This document shows, piece after piece, positions 11,973-22,392 of a stretch of 64,000 nt of DNA. Both the position numbers and the translations under genes were made by a program. The stretch is from Camellia lanceoleosa (lineage: Eukaryota > Streptophyta > Magnoliopsida > Ericales > Theaceae). The stretch covers positions 127,353,752-127,417,751 of the forward strand of contig CM045762.1 in assembly GCA_025200525.1 (NCBI GenBank), written 5' to 3'. The first letter of the stretch is position 1; the number at the start of each line of letters is the position of its first letter. The notes beneath the pieces were generated by a model. It saw only the letters and a list, made by a program, of their open reading frames with translations, made no database searches and was not told the DNA's origin.

Positions 11973-13327
11973 CTGACAAGACCTTCTCTTGCGCCACTAG
12001 ATGAGGGCCAAAATGGTAGATCACTGAAGGAAGAAGATCATCTGGTGCGAAGCACCAAGAAGATCAAAAGTACGTCAGCACCTATTGAAGACCAGGACAT
12101 GAACGACTCTATTCAAGCTCCAATAGAGAAACAACCAAAGAGATCATTCAAACATGCCTTTACAGCAACAAAAATCAATGAGAAAGCTTTTGACAACGAC
12201 CTTGAGAGACTCTCATATGATAATTTTCTTACAGATGAGAAAGATAATGAGGCAATGGAGGAAGAAGATCATAATCAGTTTGATGATCTAGGGTTTCGCG
12301 TCCCCATAAACGGCTTTCTTCGCGACTCATCAAACACATTCGTAGGCCATGGAAAGACTGCTTAATCGTCAGATTGCTTGGGAAAACTCTAGGGTATAAA
12401 CTTTTTGTATCCAAATTGAGAAAGATGTGGGGACTCCAAGGAGATTTTGAAGCAACTGATCTAGGTTTGGGGTTCTTCTTGATCAAATTCAAAATGATGT
12501 TTGTTTGTAGTAGAGTGTGTACAGAGGGCCCTTGGATTATAACGGACCACTATCTGACAGTAAGACGTTGGAAACATGATTTTAAGCCGTCGGAGGCAGG
12601 AGGAGTAGCCACGGCACTATGGGTCAGGTTTCCCGAGCTTCCAATTGAGTACTATAATGAGATGGGCCTCTTTCATATAGCAAAGGCGATTGGGAAACCC
12701 CTCAAGGTAGATCTTAATACTGCCATGTCTACTCGAGGAAGGTATACACATGCCTGTGTGGAATTTGATCTAACAAAGCCATTAATTTCGAGATTTGCTA
12801 TAGGTAAATATACCTACATAGTGGAATATTAACATTTACAATATTTTTGTTTCCAGTGTGGGAAAGTTAGGCATCAGAAAGAGTATTGCAGTAGTAACAA
12901 ACTAGCGTCGGAGCCGACGACGGTTACCTCAGTAGCCATAGCTAATGGTCATGGCGCTAGTTTAGATCAAGCTCAAACGGCTAATTCATCAGGCAGACAA
13001 TCTATTCCTGACAGAGGGAAGATAGAAGAATTTGGGCCTTGGATGTTGGTGAATAGGAAAAATAATAGGCCCAAACCCATTGCAAGACAAGCTGGGCCCA
13101 ACAACTATAATCACAAAAGATCTACTAATCGGTTTGGCTCTTTAGTTGAAAATAGGAACATGAAAGGAGCACCAAAAAGAGCTAAGCATAAAGGCCCCAC
13201 TGGCCCAAGTATGGTAGACATACACAGAACAGACTCTACTAGTGAGTCAGGCAATCCAAATATAGCTCAGGAAATCTTCTTAAAAGGCCAAAAGGATGAA
13301 AGACAACTCAACAAAATAAGGACCTAG
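11973..13327 (+). pseudogene. LINE ORF1 (DUF4283 plus zinc knuckle), broken
   Basis: An open frame from 11973 runs through SLKEEDHLVRSTKK to a stop at about 12365. It has no ATG at its expected start. The DUF4283 RNA-binding domain follows at 12374-12832: GYKLFVSKL, GPWIITDHYLTVRRW, LWVRFPELPIEYYN and RGRYTHACVEFDL. After a stop the CCHC knuckle reads CFQCGKVRHQKEYC (about 12858-12899), and the C-terminal tract holds GPWMLVNRK at about 13036. ORF1 proteins of plant L1 elements bind element RNA. At least two in-frame stops separate the parts. Confidence 0.85.
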
Positions 13328-13892
13328 CTATTGAAGGACAAACTTTACTGGAGATTCCTGCTCCAAGTTACAATCCTAGCCTGGTGCAAGCTACAAGCTA
13401 CAAGCAAAGAACTAGAATTGATGAGTATAGAGGTCAGTTCACCCAACCCTTCTTTGTCACCTTTTAATCCCACCCCAGCCTAGATTTCTTGTCTTATTCC
13501 TTCTCTATCTATCTCTGTAGCTCCCCAAAACCCCATTCATAGTTTTGATCTAAAATAAAAACTGCTTGATATAAATCATGAGCACCCCCAACAACACTAG
13601 CTTCAACGACGACACGGAGATACTAGAAGTGCAACTCACCATGATGAGACACAACTCTGTGGGGTCATATCTCGAACCAGAGAGCGAAGCCATTCACCAA
13701 GTAGGTATCGCATGGTAGATAGAAGAGATAAAGTTGACTATAGAGCCTAGGTGGGTGAGCGTGGGAGGAAGACCATTGCAGGCAACTCAGATGGTAGCCC
13801 TAAGGCCATCAGAACTATCCAAGAAGATAGTGCGTAATTTCATTGGTCTAGATAACACAGATTCGTTACCCCACTTTCCTAACCGATCATCC

Positions 13893-14793
13893 ATGATTGT
13901 TATGCTATGGAACTGTCGGGGAGCCGGCAACAAAATATTTAAGAGAAACTTTAGAGAACTCATTAGAGTTCATCGCCCAAATGTGGTTGCTCTTTTTGAA
14001 ACAAAAGTTCCTTTCAGCTCAATAGGTCTCTTCTTTAACCACATGGGGTTTACTGCCTCTACCATTGTTGATCCTGTTGGACGTGTAAGAGGCATATGGC
14101 TGATTTGGGACCCTACACAAGTCTCAGTCAGTGCCTATATTGCCAACTCTCAAGTTATTCAGGCTACTGTGAAAAGAAAGAACTTTGAAGAGTGGGTGCT
14201 AGTTGCAATCTATGCTAGTCCTAATCCTGGTATGTGTCAAAATCTCTGGACTGATCCTTGATGACTCTGCAAACTCCATGGCTAACTCTTGGCTTATTGC
14301 AGGAGATTTTAATGATGTCATGGGCCAGAATGAAAAGAGAAGCTTCACACAGAATAATCAAAGTAACCGTTGTAGAAAGTTTCTTGATACCATTAACCGT
14401 TGTGGGCTTATGGACCTAGGTTGCATGGGGTCGAAATTTACTTGGTCAAACAACAGGCAGGGACTGGATAATACTATGGAAAGGTTGGATCGAGCTCTGT
14501 GTAATGCGGAATGGAGGACCACTTTCCCTGAAAGAGCAGTCAGAAATCTTCCTCGTTCATACTCGGATCACTCACCTTTTATTGTCTACACAGAAGGTAT
14601 AACTAAACTCTCCCCTATGAATCACCCTTTTCGCTTTGAAACAGCTTGGTTATCACATCCTAATTATAAAAATATTGTCAATTTGTCTTGGAATCATAAA
14701 TCTTTTCTTCAAGACAACCTGAATTCTCTTGCTACTAACTCTCTTGTTTGGAACAAAGATGTGTTTGGAAATATTTTTAAAAGAAAAATATGA
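13893..14793 (+). pseudogene. LINE ORF2 endonuclease domain, frameshifted
   Basis: The APE-type endonuclease starts at ATG 13893 with VMLWNCRGAGN and has ALFETKV (catalytic Glu). A frameshift near 14203-14261 follows, then WLIAGDFNDVMG, FTWSNNRQG and the terminal SDHSPFIVYT (Asp-His). The conserved catalytic residues are still present; only the reading frame is broken. The enzyme nicks the T-rich target strand, which fits the AAAAGATAG target duplication. Confidence 0.88.
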
Positions 14794-15006
14794 TTGTTAT
14801 CTCGAATTGAGGAAATCCAAAAAACTCAACATTTCTCCTCTTCTCATAACCTCCTTTTGTTAGAGAAAGATCTTATCAGTCAATATAATAAAACTCTATT
14901 TCAAGAAGAAGTTTTATTGTTTCAAAAATCTAGAGCTAATTAGATTACTTAAGGTGAGAGGAATACAAAAAATTTTCACATATCTACTATTACTAGAAGG
15001 AAAAAA

Positions 15007-16773
15007 TTGAGGATTGATTCTTTGAAGAATGATCAAGGTGGATGGATTGATGACCCCATGTTGGTGAAAGATCGCATCCAAAATTATTTCATTTCTTTAT
15101 TTAACAATGAGCCTGTTGATGTTCTTGACCATTGGTGTAATATTGCCACACATAAATTTTCACATGATAAGAATAGATTATTGTTGAGAAACATCACTAA
15201 AGATGAGATTTGGGAGACTGTTAAGAATATTAATTCGTTCAAGGTACTAGGGAGAAATGGGTTTCAAGCCATATTTTACCAGAAATTTTGAGATGTGATT
15301 GGGACCGATGTTTGTGATTTCATCAAAAAGTGTTTTCAAGAGAAACATGTGCCTCCCGTGGTAAACCAAACCCTTATTGCCCTCATTCCCAAGACTGATA
15401 TCCCTGAGAATATTAAGCAGTTTCGACCTATTAGCCTGTGTAATGTCTCTTACAAAATTTTGTCTAAATTATTGGTTAACCGCATACGGCCCCTCCTTAA
15501 TGATCTTGTTAGCCCCACTTAAAGCAGCTTCATTCCTAATAGAGCCACTCATGGAAATATTATCATTACACAAGAGTTGATTCATATTCTTAGGTACAAG
15601 CAAGGTAAATATGATGGTCTTGTTATCAAAATCGACCTTGAAAAGGCTTATGACAAATAATCCTGGGATTTTTTTAGAGCAACTCTTGAAGAGTTCAATC
15701 TTAACCAACATTGGATAGATCTTATAATGTCTTGTGTTTCTTCTATTAGTTTCTCCATTTTATGGAATGTGAAGACCATGAATAATTTCAGTCCTGGAAG
15801 AGGATTGAGGCAAGGAGACCCGTTTTCACCATATTTGTTTGTGTTATGCATGGAAAGGTTGTCTAACATGATTAGAGTGCAGGTAGAGAAAGGAAAGTGG
15901 AAGGGGCTTAAAGCTTCAAATAACAACCCTCCAGTCTCGCACTTGTTCTTTGTTGATGACCTCCTTCTTTTTGCTAAAGCTAACCAATCTAATTGTGATA
16001 CAATCATGGAAACTATGAATGAGTTTTGTTGCATATCAGGGCAGCGAATCAACTTGCAGAAATCTAAGATGTTCATTTCCCTCAATGTCAACAGGAATTT
16101 AGCTAAGGAGCTTAGTTAACAGTGTGGGATAAGCCTTACCCAAGACCTTGGCAAATATCTTGGAGTTCCTCTCATCCACTGTCAAGTTAGCAGAAATATC
16201 TACAATGGAGTTATTGAGAAAATCCAAAAAAGATTGTCCTCATGGAAGGCTAAGGCCTTATACTTAGCTAGTAGAGCAACAGTGATCCAATCTGTGTAAT
16301 CTTTCATACCTTCCTACATTATGCAAACTACTAAACTCCCTCAAAGCATTTGCAAACAAATTGACAAGCTAAATAAAAATTTCCTATGGGGTGATCAAGA
16401 GGGAAGGAAAAAGGTTCACTTGGTTAATTGGCAACAAGTTTGCAAGAGCAAGCAAGAAGGAGGTTTGGGACTTAGGAGGGTTGAAGACCAGAACATTGCT
16501 CTGTTAGCCAAATTGGGTTGGAAATTAAATTTAGACAAAGAAGCTGTTTGGTCCAAGATTCTTAGAGGCAAATACCTTCACAAGCACACATTTGCTAACT
16601 GGCCTACTAATAAGAATGCTTCACAAACCCAGAGGAGCATTATGAAGACTAGAGATATTCTGACAAGGTACAAAATGGACTGTTGGGAATGGGAAGTCGA
16701 TTTCCTTTTGGAAAGATTAGTGGTGTGGGGATGGGTCTTTAGCTTCTCTCTTTCCAGGACCACATACCAATGA
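15007..16773 (+). pseudogene. LINE ORF2 reverse transcriptase, several in-frame stops
   Basis: Palm motifs appear in order: LIALIPKTDIPENIKQFRPI (about 15373), KIDLEKAYDK, GLRQGDPFSPYLF and LFFVDDLLLFAKA (about 15945, catalytic FVDD intact), then YLGVPLIHCQVSR and the connection text WQQVCKSKQEGGLGLRRV. Stops interrupt after FYQKF, after LVSPT, after KAYDK, after KELS and after VIQSV. Several sit where related elements have Gln or Trp, so C-to-T or G-to-A change explains them. Linker frames at 14794-15006 link back to the endonuclease, also with stops. Confidence 0.9.
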
Positions 16774-16989
16774 AGCTGTTAAGGTTGTTGATATGCTTAA
16801 TGAGGAAGGAGGATGGCATCTTTCTGAGGTAGAGAATATTTTACCACCTTCTGTGCTTCAACAAATTCATTAGGTACACCTTCCATAATTTGTTGAAATT
16901 GTAGACAACCCCCATTGGATTGGATCCTCTAGTGGTGGGTTCTCAGTTGGGGCTGCCTATAATCTCATTATCAAGCAAGATTCTAATCA

Positions 16990-17896
16990 GGCTAATGGCT
17001 TGGTCAACTGGAGTTGGATATGGAAATTGAAACTCCTTCAAAAATTGAAAGGGTTCACTTGGCTGCTAATGCTTAACAGATTACTTACTAACCATCAAAG
17101 GAAGATCAGAGGCATCACCAACATTGACACCTGCCCTAGATGCCAACTCTACTGTGAGGATTTGAATCATCTTCTGAGAGACTGTTAGAAAGTTGTAGAA
17201 ATTTGAGAAATTCATAGTAATCACAGCTGGAGAATATTCAATGCTAACATGCCCTTGGATATTTGGCTTCAAAACAACATAAAGAGCAAGAGTAAAGAGT
17301 TCTCTAGTGTCCCTTGGGGTACTATTTTTGTAGTCACTTTGTGGGGCTTATGGAAGGCTAGAAATAATTTGGTTTTCAGACAAGAGGAGTGCAGTGCTCA
17401 AGAAACTGTGAGATTGATTCATCAACAGGCTGCATAAATATATCATGCCTTCTAGATTGATCATTTCACATGTGATATTTTACTCTATAAAATTAACTGG
17501 TGTCCATCTTGTGTAGGGAAAATCAAACTTAACACAGATGGATGCTCCAAAGGAAATACTAGACCTGTTGGGTATGGTGGGCTGTTCAAAGATACTAGAG
17601 GAACTTGGATACTTGGTTATCATGGGAAATTGGAGGTAGTTACAAGTGAGGAAGCTGAGCTTTGGGGTATCTATCGAGGCCTCACCATTATTTTGGAGAA
17701 AAGCATACAAGATATTACAATTGAAACAGATTTAGAGCAAGTGGTGTTGAACATCAACAACACCACCCCTAGCAATTATCCACGTAGAGCCTTGCTAGAT
17801 GACATCAAATTTCTTATGCTGAGATGTAATTGTGCCGTTTCTCACATTCTCTGGGAAGGGAACAAGTGTGCTGATGGTCTTGCAAACATGAAGTGA
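16990..17896 (+). pseudogene. LINE zf-RVT remnant and C-terminal RNase H
   Basis: FTWLLMLNRLLTNHQRK with CPRCQ and EDLNHLL (17050-17185) is the zf-RVT zinc-binding region. The RNase H domain (RVT_3) follows at about 17530-17896: NTDGCSKGN (Asp), SEEAELWGIYRGL (Glu), IETDLEQVV (Asp) and HILWEGNKCADGLANM. The four-residue active site looks preserved. Stops and frame changes near 17188 and 17437 separate the pieces. The 3'UTR spans 17897-18038. Confidence 0.85.
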
Positions 17897-18058
17897 ATCA
17901 TGTAGAGAACTTGGTAGTTTTAGATAACCCCCCAAATGAAATTGCAAATCTACTGATTGCAGACATTGTTAGGGCTTATGTAAAAGGGCTTAGCTTGTTT
18001 TAGCTCTCTTTTGTTGTTTGTTCTACTTTCATTTGAATATAAAAAATAAAAAAATAAA

Positions 18059-18750
18059 AAAAGATAGAAATTCCTTTCTTTAATTATAGAAATGACACTA
18101 GACAAAATTTTAAGAAGTTAACACATATCACCATTTTAAAAACGACATTGCTATTTTAATTTAAAAAATATATTTACTTTTCAAATATTAAATTAGATGT
18201 GATAATTAATTACAATATATAATGTAACTTTATTTTTTTCCTGTATTTTTTAGGAAAGCATTGCTATTCAAAATAAAAAATTAAATCTAATTTTCAAACC
18301 CAATGATATAGCAATCAATTAGAATATTAATGGCCACACTTTTTTTATATCTTTTATAATCATTAATTAATTATATCACTCATATCATTAGATGCAAAAA
18401 ATAAATCTCAAAAGTGAATTTATATATCATTTTTCTTTCTATTATCTAATCATTAATTAATCATCTCACTTATATATATTTGGATTTAAAAACGTAAACA
18501 TGTGTATCATTTAAAAAAAAAAAAAAAAAAATCCTAAGGGAAGACTTTATTTACTTACGTATTAGCAAGACAAGAACTAGCCTATCGTTTGCACATCAAT
18601 TCGCCACCACAAACTTGATAGTTTCACATTAATAAAAGATTAGCTAGCTTTCATAGCAAACCTTATGAAATATCTACATATATATCATTTCTTTATAATT
18701 ATCCTTATGTAAGCCTTTTGAATTCCTGGCAAACCCATGCAAAGTGTTTT
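18059..18750. repeat. Duplicated UGT 5' flank, unit 1, right half (decapitated promoter)
   Basis: Positions 18059-18440 match 19458-19790, and 18480-18745 match the immediate promoter and 5'UTR of the glycosyltransferase gene at 22080-22335, for example TTATTTACTTACGTATTAG, ATAAAAGATTAGCT and CATGCAAAGTGTTTT against CATACAAAGTGTTTT. The match stops in a T tract just where the gene's leader begins, so the copy has a promoter but no gene. The TATA box equivalent reads TATGTAAG here instead of TATATAAG. Confidence 0.88.
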
Positions 18751-18762
18751 TTTTTTTTAATA

Positions 18763-19795
18763 TTTTTTTTAGAGGGCTTATTCATGTATTCTTATAGGGA
18801 GACTATCAAATTTTTGTCCCTCATTTTCTTATTTTTTGTCTTCTTTTTTTATTTATTATTTTTTATAATAACCTTTACATTTATTTTATCATTCTTTTGT
18901 AAAAGTATTCAAAAATCATAATTTTCTTCTACATGTAATTAATATAATGAAATAATTAAAAAATATAGATACAAAATAGTGCATTTATATAAGAAATAAG
19001 AAAAGAGATGGGCTTTTTTCTATTTCATAATCGAGTTGGAGAGGTGCTGTTCAGCTCAATGGGACTAATTTTGTGCTCAATTTTGATAATTTAAATTATT
19101 CATATTTTAAGGTTCGTCGAATATATTATCCCTACAAAAAATCAAGTCAATTGGATAATAAAAATCAAATGTTTAGATCAATTTTTTATGAAAAAATATG
19201 AACGATTCATACAAAACTAATCCGAAAACGTGATTGTCGTTATTTGATTGACTTAATTTTTTGAAAGGATAATACATTCGACGAATTCTAAAATATGAAT
19301 ATTTAAATTATTAAAACAAAACTTGAAAATAGGCTCATTAAACTGAACAACACCTCTCCACAACACCTTTTCAGTCTGATAATTGACTAGAGAAAAGTTC
19401 AACTCATAAGAAAAATCATAAAACGAGATAGGACGAAAAAATGCAAGAGCAAGGCTTAAAGGATAGAAATCCGTTTCTTTAATTATAGAAATGACACTTG
19501 ACTAAATTTTAAGCAGTCAACACATATCACCAATTTAAAAACTAAATTGCTATTCTAACTCAAAAATTATATTCACTTTTTAAATATTAAATTAGATGTG
19601 ACGGTCAATTATAATATTTAATGTAAGCATTGCTATTCAAAATCAAAAATTAAATCTAATTTTCAAACTGAGTGATGTAACAATCAATTACAATATTAAT
19701 GGCCATACTCTCTTATATCTTTTCTAATTATTTTTAATTATTTCACTCATACATCATTAGATACAAAAAAATGAATCTCAAAAATAGATCAATGA
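18763..19795. repeat. Duplicated UGT 5' flank, unit 2, left part
   Basis: This is the second, tandem copy of the unit starting TTTTAGAGGGCTTATTCATG. It lacks the LINE and so preserves the empty site at about 19458-19466. Unit 2 continues at 20605-20669 and 22031-22340, separated by two later insertions. Confidence 0.88.
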
Positions 19796-20604
19796 TGGTG
19801 TTTGGAAAGTGAGTTTTTATGTAAGTTTTTTTAGTTAGAGCATATCCAACGCTTACTCAAAATTTTCACCAAATCTGAGTCAAAAAGTATCCATTTCATC
19901 AAATTTGATAACAGATGCTCCAACGATTCACCAAATTCTCAAACTTGTCCCGGGACAACCGGGTGGTCGACCGGCCGGTTGACTGGTTTGCACAAATTTT
20001 TTTTTTTTTTTTTTTTTTGAATTTTTTGAACCTTTTTTTTGAACTTTTTGAACTTTTTTCGGGACGACCGGGTGGTCGACCGGTTAGGCAAAATTTTTTT
20101 TTTTTTTTTTTTTTTTGAATTTTTCGAATTTTTTGCTGAACTATTTGAACCTTTTACGGGTTGACTGGTTGGTCAACCGGCCGGGCAACCGGTTGGTCGA
20201 TCGGGTCCTCATCTCCAACGGTCCGGAGCAGTGTTTTGATGAATTCATTATTTCGTCCTCAATCTGATGAAACATTTGCTAAAAACTCAATCTGATATCA
20301 CGTTTGGTGAACCGTTGGAGCTGTGAACAGTAACCTTTTCATCAAAATTTAAATTTGATATCAGTTTTGATGAATCATTGGAGATGGTCTTATAGGTTTT
20401 TATTAGATAAAAAAATTTTAGTGTTTGAGAAGATAGTTGTGTTTTTATGTGGTTGGATGTGATGTTTGTGAGAGAAAAAATGAAATGATTATAGAGTTAG
20501 ATGTGATATTTTGTTTGGATATGTTTTTTTTGATTTTATAAAAAGTTTGTCTTTTAGTGGAAAAAATGAGAAAAAAAAATTGGAACCTAGGTTCCCAAAC
20601 ACCA
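19796..20604. mobile_element. TIR DNA element, about 0.8 kb, non-autonomous
   Basis: The ends are inverted: GGTGTTTGG near 19797 and CCAAACACC near 20595. The block is missing from unit 1 of the flank duplication, so it is an insertion. It has no transposase. It holds a nested element (19836-20392) and GC-rich palindromic islands. The superfamily is uncertain; the GGTGTTTGG end is reminiscent of PIF/Harbinger-type MITEs. Confidence 0.6.
19836..20392. mobile_element. Nested MITE with GC-palindrome islands
   Basis: Ends TAGAGCATATCCAACG and, inverted, TAAGACCATCTCCAATG are typical of plant MITEs of the GAGCATCTCCAA type. Inside are three islands rich in CCGG, GTCGAC and GGTCGACCGG (19949-19990, 20060-20090, 20158-20210), separated by T tracts at about 19998-20018 and 20094-20116. 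It has no coding capacity. Confidence 0.6.
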
Positions 20605-20669
20605 CCATTATTTTTCTTTCTGTTATCTAATCATTAATCAATCATCTCATTTATATATATATATATATA
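20605..20669. repeat. Duplicated UGT 5' flank, unit 2, middle part
   Basis: The text TTTTTCTTTCTGTTATCTAA and following matches 18429-18480 in unit 1. It ends in a TA tract where the Helitron inserted. Confidence 0.75.
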
Positions 20670-22030
20670 CTAGCCTATCACCCGTGCTATACACGGAATA
20701 ATTATAGATATTTATATTTGTTTTAGATTTTTTTTAATATATAAATTATGTTTTTTAAGATTTTTTATAAAAATAATTTATCAATCTTGTTACTAACCAT
20801 AGTGTATGGGAGAAGTTGAAAAATGTACTACAGTAATTATGCACGTGTTGTATCTATAATTATTTGTATGAGGGGATTTGAAATATTGATCAGTAATTTT
20901 GACCAAATCAATAAATGCAGCCATGTGGAAAGACATGTGGATTGAAAAAAGTTAATAAATGCTGATCAAGAGATTTTGACCAAATCAATAAATGCTGAGT
21001 TTTTTTTTTTTTTATTTTGAATAAAAAATTTAGAAAATTTAGATGTAAATTATTTATCACCCGTGCTATGCACGAAATAATTATAAATATTTATATTTGT
21101 TTTAGATATTTTTTTAAATGTGGATTATGTTTTCTAAGATTTTTTATAAAAATAATTTAACAATCTTATCACTAACCATAGTGTATGGGAGAAGTTGAAA
21201 AGGGTATTGCAGTAACTATGTACGGATTGTATCTATAATTGTTTGTTTGAGGGGATTTTAAATGCTGATCAAGGAATTTTGATCAAATCAATAAATGCAG
21301 GCATGTGGAAAGATATGTGGATTGAAAATAATTAATAAATACTGATCAGGGGAGTTTGACCAAATCAATAAATGCTAAGGTTTTTTTAAAAAAAATAATA
21401 AAAAAATTTAAAAAATTCAGATTGGGATATTAGAGCTCCTACAGACCTTGGAGGTTAAAAACCTCATTTTGCTTAATATATAGTATAGATAGATTTTCAA
21501 ATGTTTATTTTATTTTATTTTATTTTAAATGTCTTCTTTTTTTCATTTTTTATATTATATTAAAGTTTAATATTTTGATAATAATCATATGTGTTGGACT
21601 TTTCAATGAATTAAATGTCTTTTTTATTATATTATATTAAAGTTTAATATTTTGATAATAATCATATGTCTTTTTTTTATTATATTATATTAAAGTTTAA
21701 TATTTTGATAATAATCATATGTGTTGAACTTTTCAAGAAATTTTTTTCATGCTTGTTCTTAATACATTGAAGTGTTATTATAAGGGATAATAATCATATG
21801 TGTTGGGACTTTTCAAGAAATTGATGTGTTGAATTTCAAAGAATTTTTTTATGCTTATTCTTAAAGCATTAAAGTGTTATTATGAGAATAAAACTTGGGA
21901 GTGGAGAGAAGTTAATAAATACTAAGATTTTTTTTTTAAAATCAAAAAATCAAGAAATTTAGATTGGGAGATTGAAGCTCTCACAAAATTTGAAATTACA
22001 AACTTCCTTTTACTTAATATATAGTATAGA
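20670..22030 (-). mobile_element. Non-autonomous Helitron, minus orientation
   Basis: Read on minus, the element starts TCTATACTATATATTAAG (plus end at 22030). It ends with a hairpin CCGTGTATAGCACGG, a short spacer and CTAG (20673-20670). Flanks are A on the left and T on the right, as expected for A/T host insertion without target duplication. No Rep/helicase gene is present. The inside shows repeated element pieces: 21059-21489 repeats the hairpin end and closes with its own TCTATACTATATATTAAG-type start, so the structure is a composite of at least two related copies. Confidence 0.85.
21530..21745. repeat. Three-copy tandem repeat (about 65-75 bp) inside the Helitron
   Basis: The text TATTAAAGTTTAATATTTTG followed by ATAATAATCATATG occurs three times in a row with T-rich spacers. 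Confidence 0.85.
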
Positions 22031-22340
22031 TAGATAGATATAGATACGTACATTTAGATTTAAAAAGTGGAAGCGTGTATCATTTAAAAAAAATAAAAAT
22101 AAATTCCTAAGAGATTTATTTACTTACGTATTAGATAATAATGACAGGAAGACAAAAACTAGCCTATCATTTACACACCAATTCTTCACCAGAAGCTTCA
22201 TAGCTTCACATTGATAAAAGATTAGCTGGCTTCATACCAAACCTCATGAAATATATATATATATATATCATTCCTTTATAATTATCCTTATATAAGCCTT
22301 TCGATTCCAGGCAATCCCATACAAAGTGTTTTTGCAGAGT
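22031..22340 (+). promoter_or_regulatory. Proximal promoter and 5' leader of the UGT gene (unit 2, right part)
   Basis: This is the functional copy of the block also seen at 18480-18745. It contains a (TA)n tract at about 22249-22268 and the TATA box at 22289-22296. The Helitron end at 22030 is only about 260 bp upstream of the TATA box, so all sequence further upstream is transposon-derived or displaced. Confidence 0.65.
22289..22296 (+). promoter_or_regulatory. TATA box of the UGT gene
   Basis: TATATAAG lies about 100 bp upstream of the ATG, predicting a start site near 22320 and a leader of about 70 nt that includes an A-rich tract. The decapitated copy has TATGTAAG at the same place. Confidence 0.6.
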
Positions 22341-22392
22341 AGAAAAAAAAAAAAAAAACAAAAAAACAAAAACAAAACAGAACAATCCCAAT

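Larger units (their letters stand above)
11897..18058 (+). mobile_element. Near-full-length L1-type LINE, plus strand
   Basis: This 6.16-kb element starts with a short leader holding a (CT)n tract (about 11905-11936). It carries ORF1 (DUF4283 plus CCHC zinc knuckle), then ORF2 with endonuclease, reverse transcriptase, zf-RVT remnants and a C-terminal RNase H. It ends in a TAAAAAATAAAAAAATAAAA tail. The flanks carry a 9-bp target duplication AAAAGATAG, and an empty pre-insertion site survives in the nearby duplicate at about 19458. All reading frames contain stops or shifts, so it is dead. Insertion after the duplication is inferred from the empty site. Confidence 0.92.
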
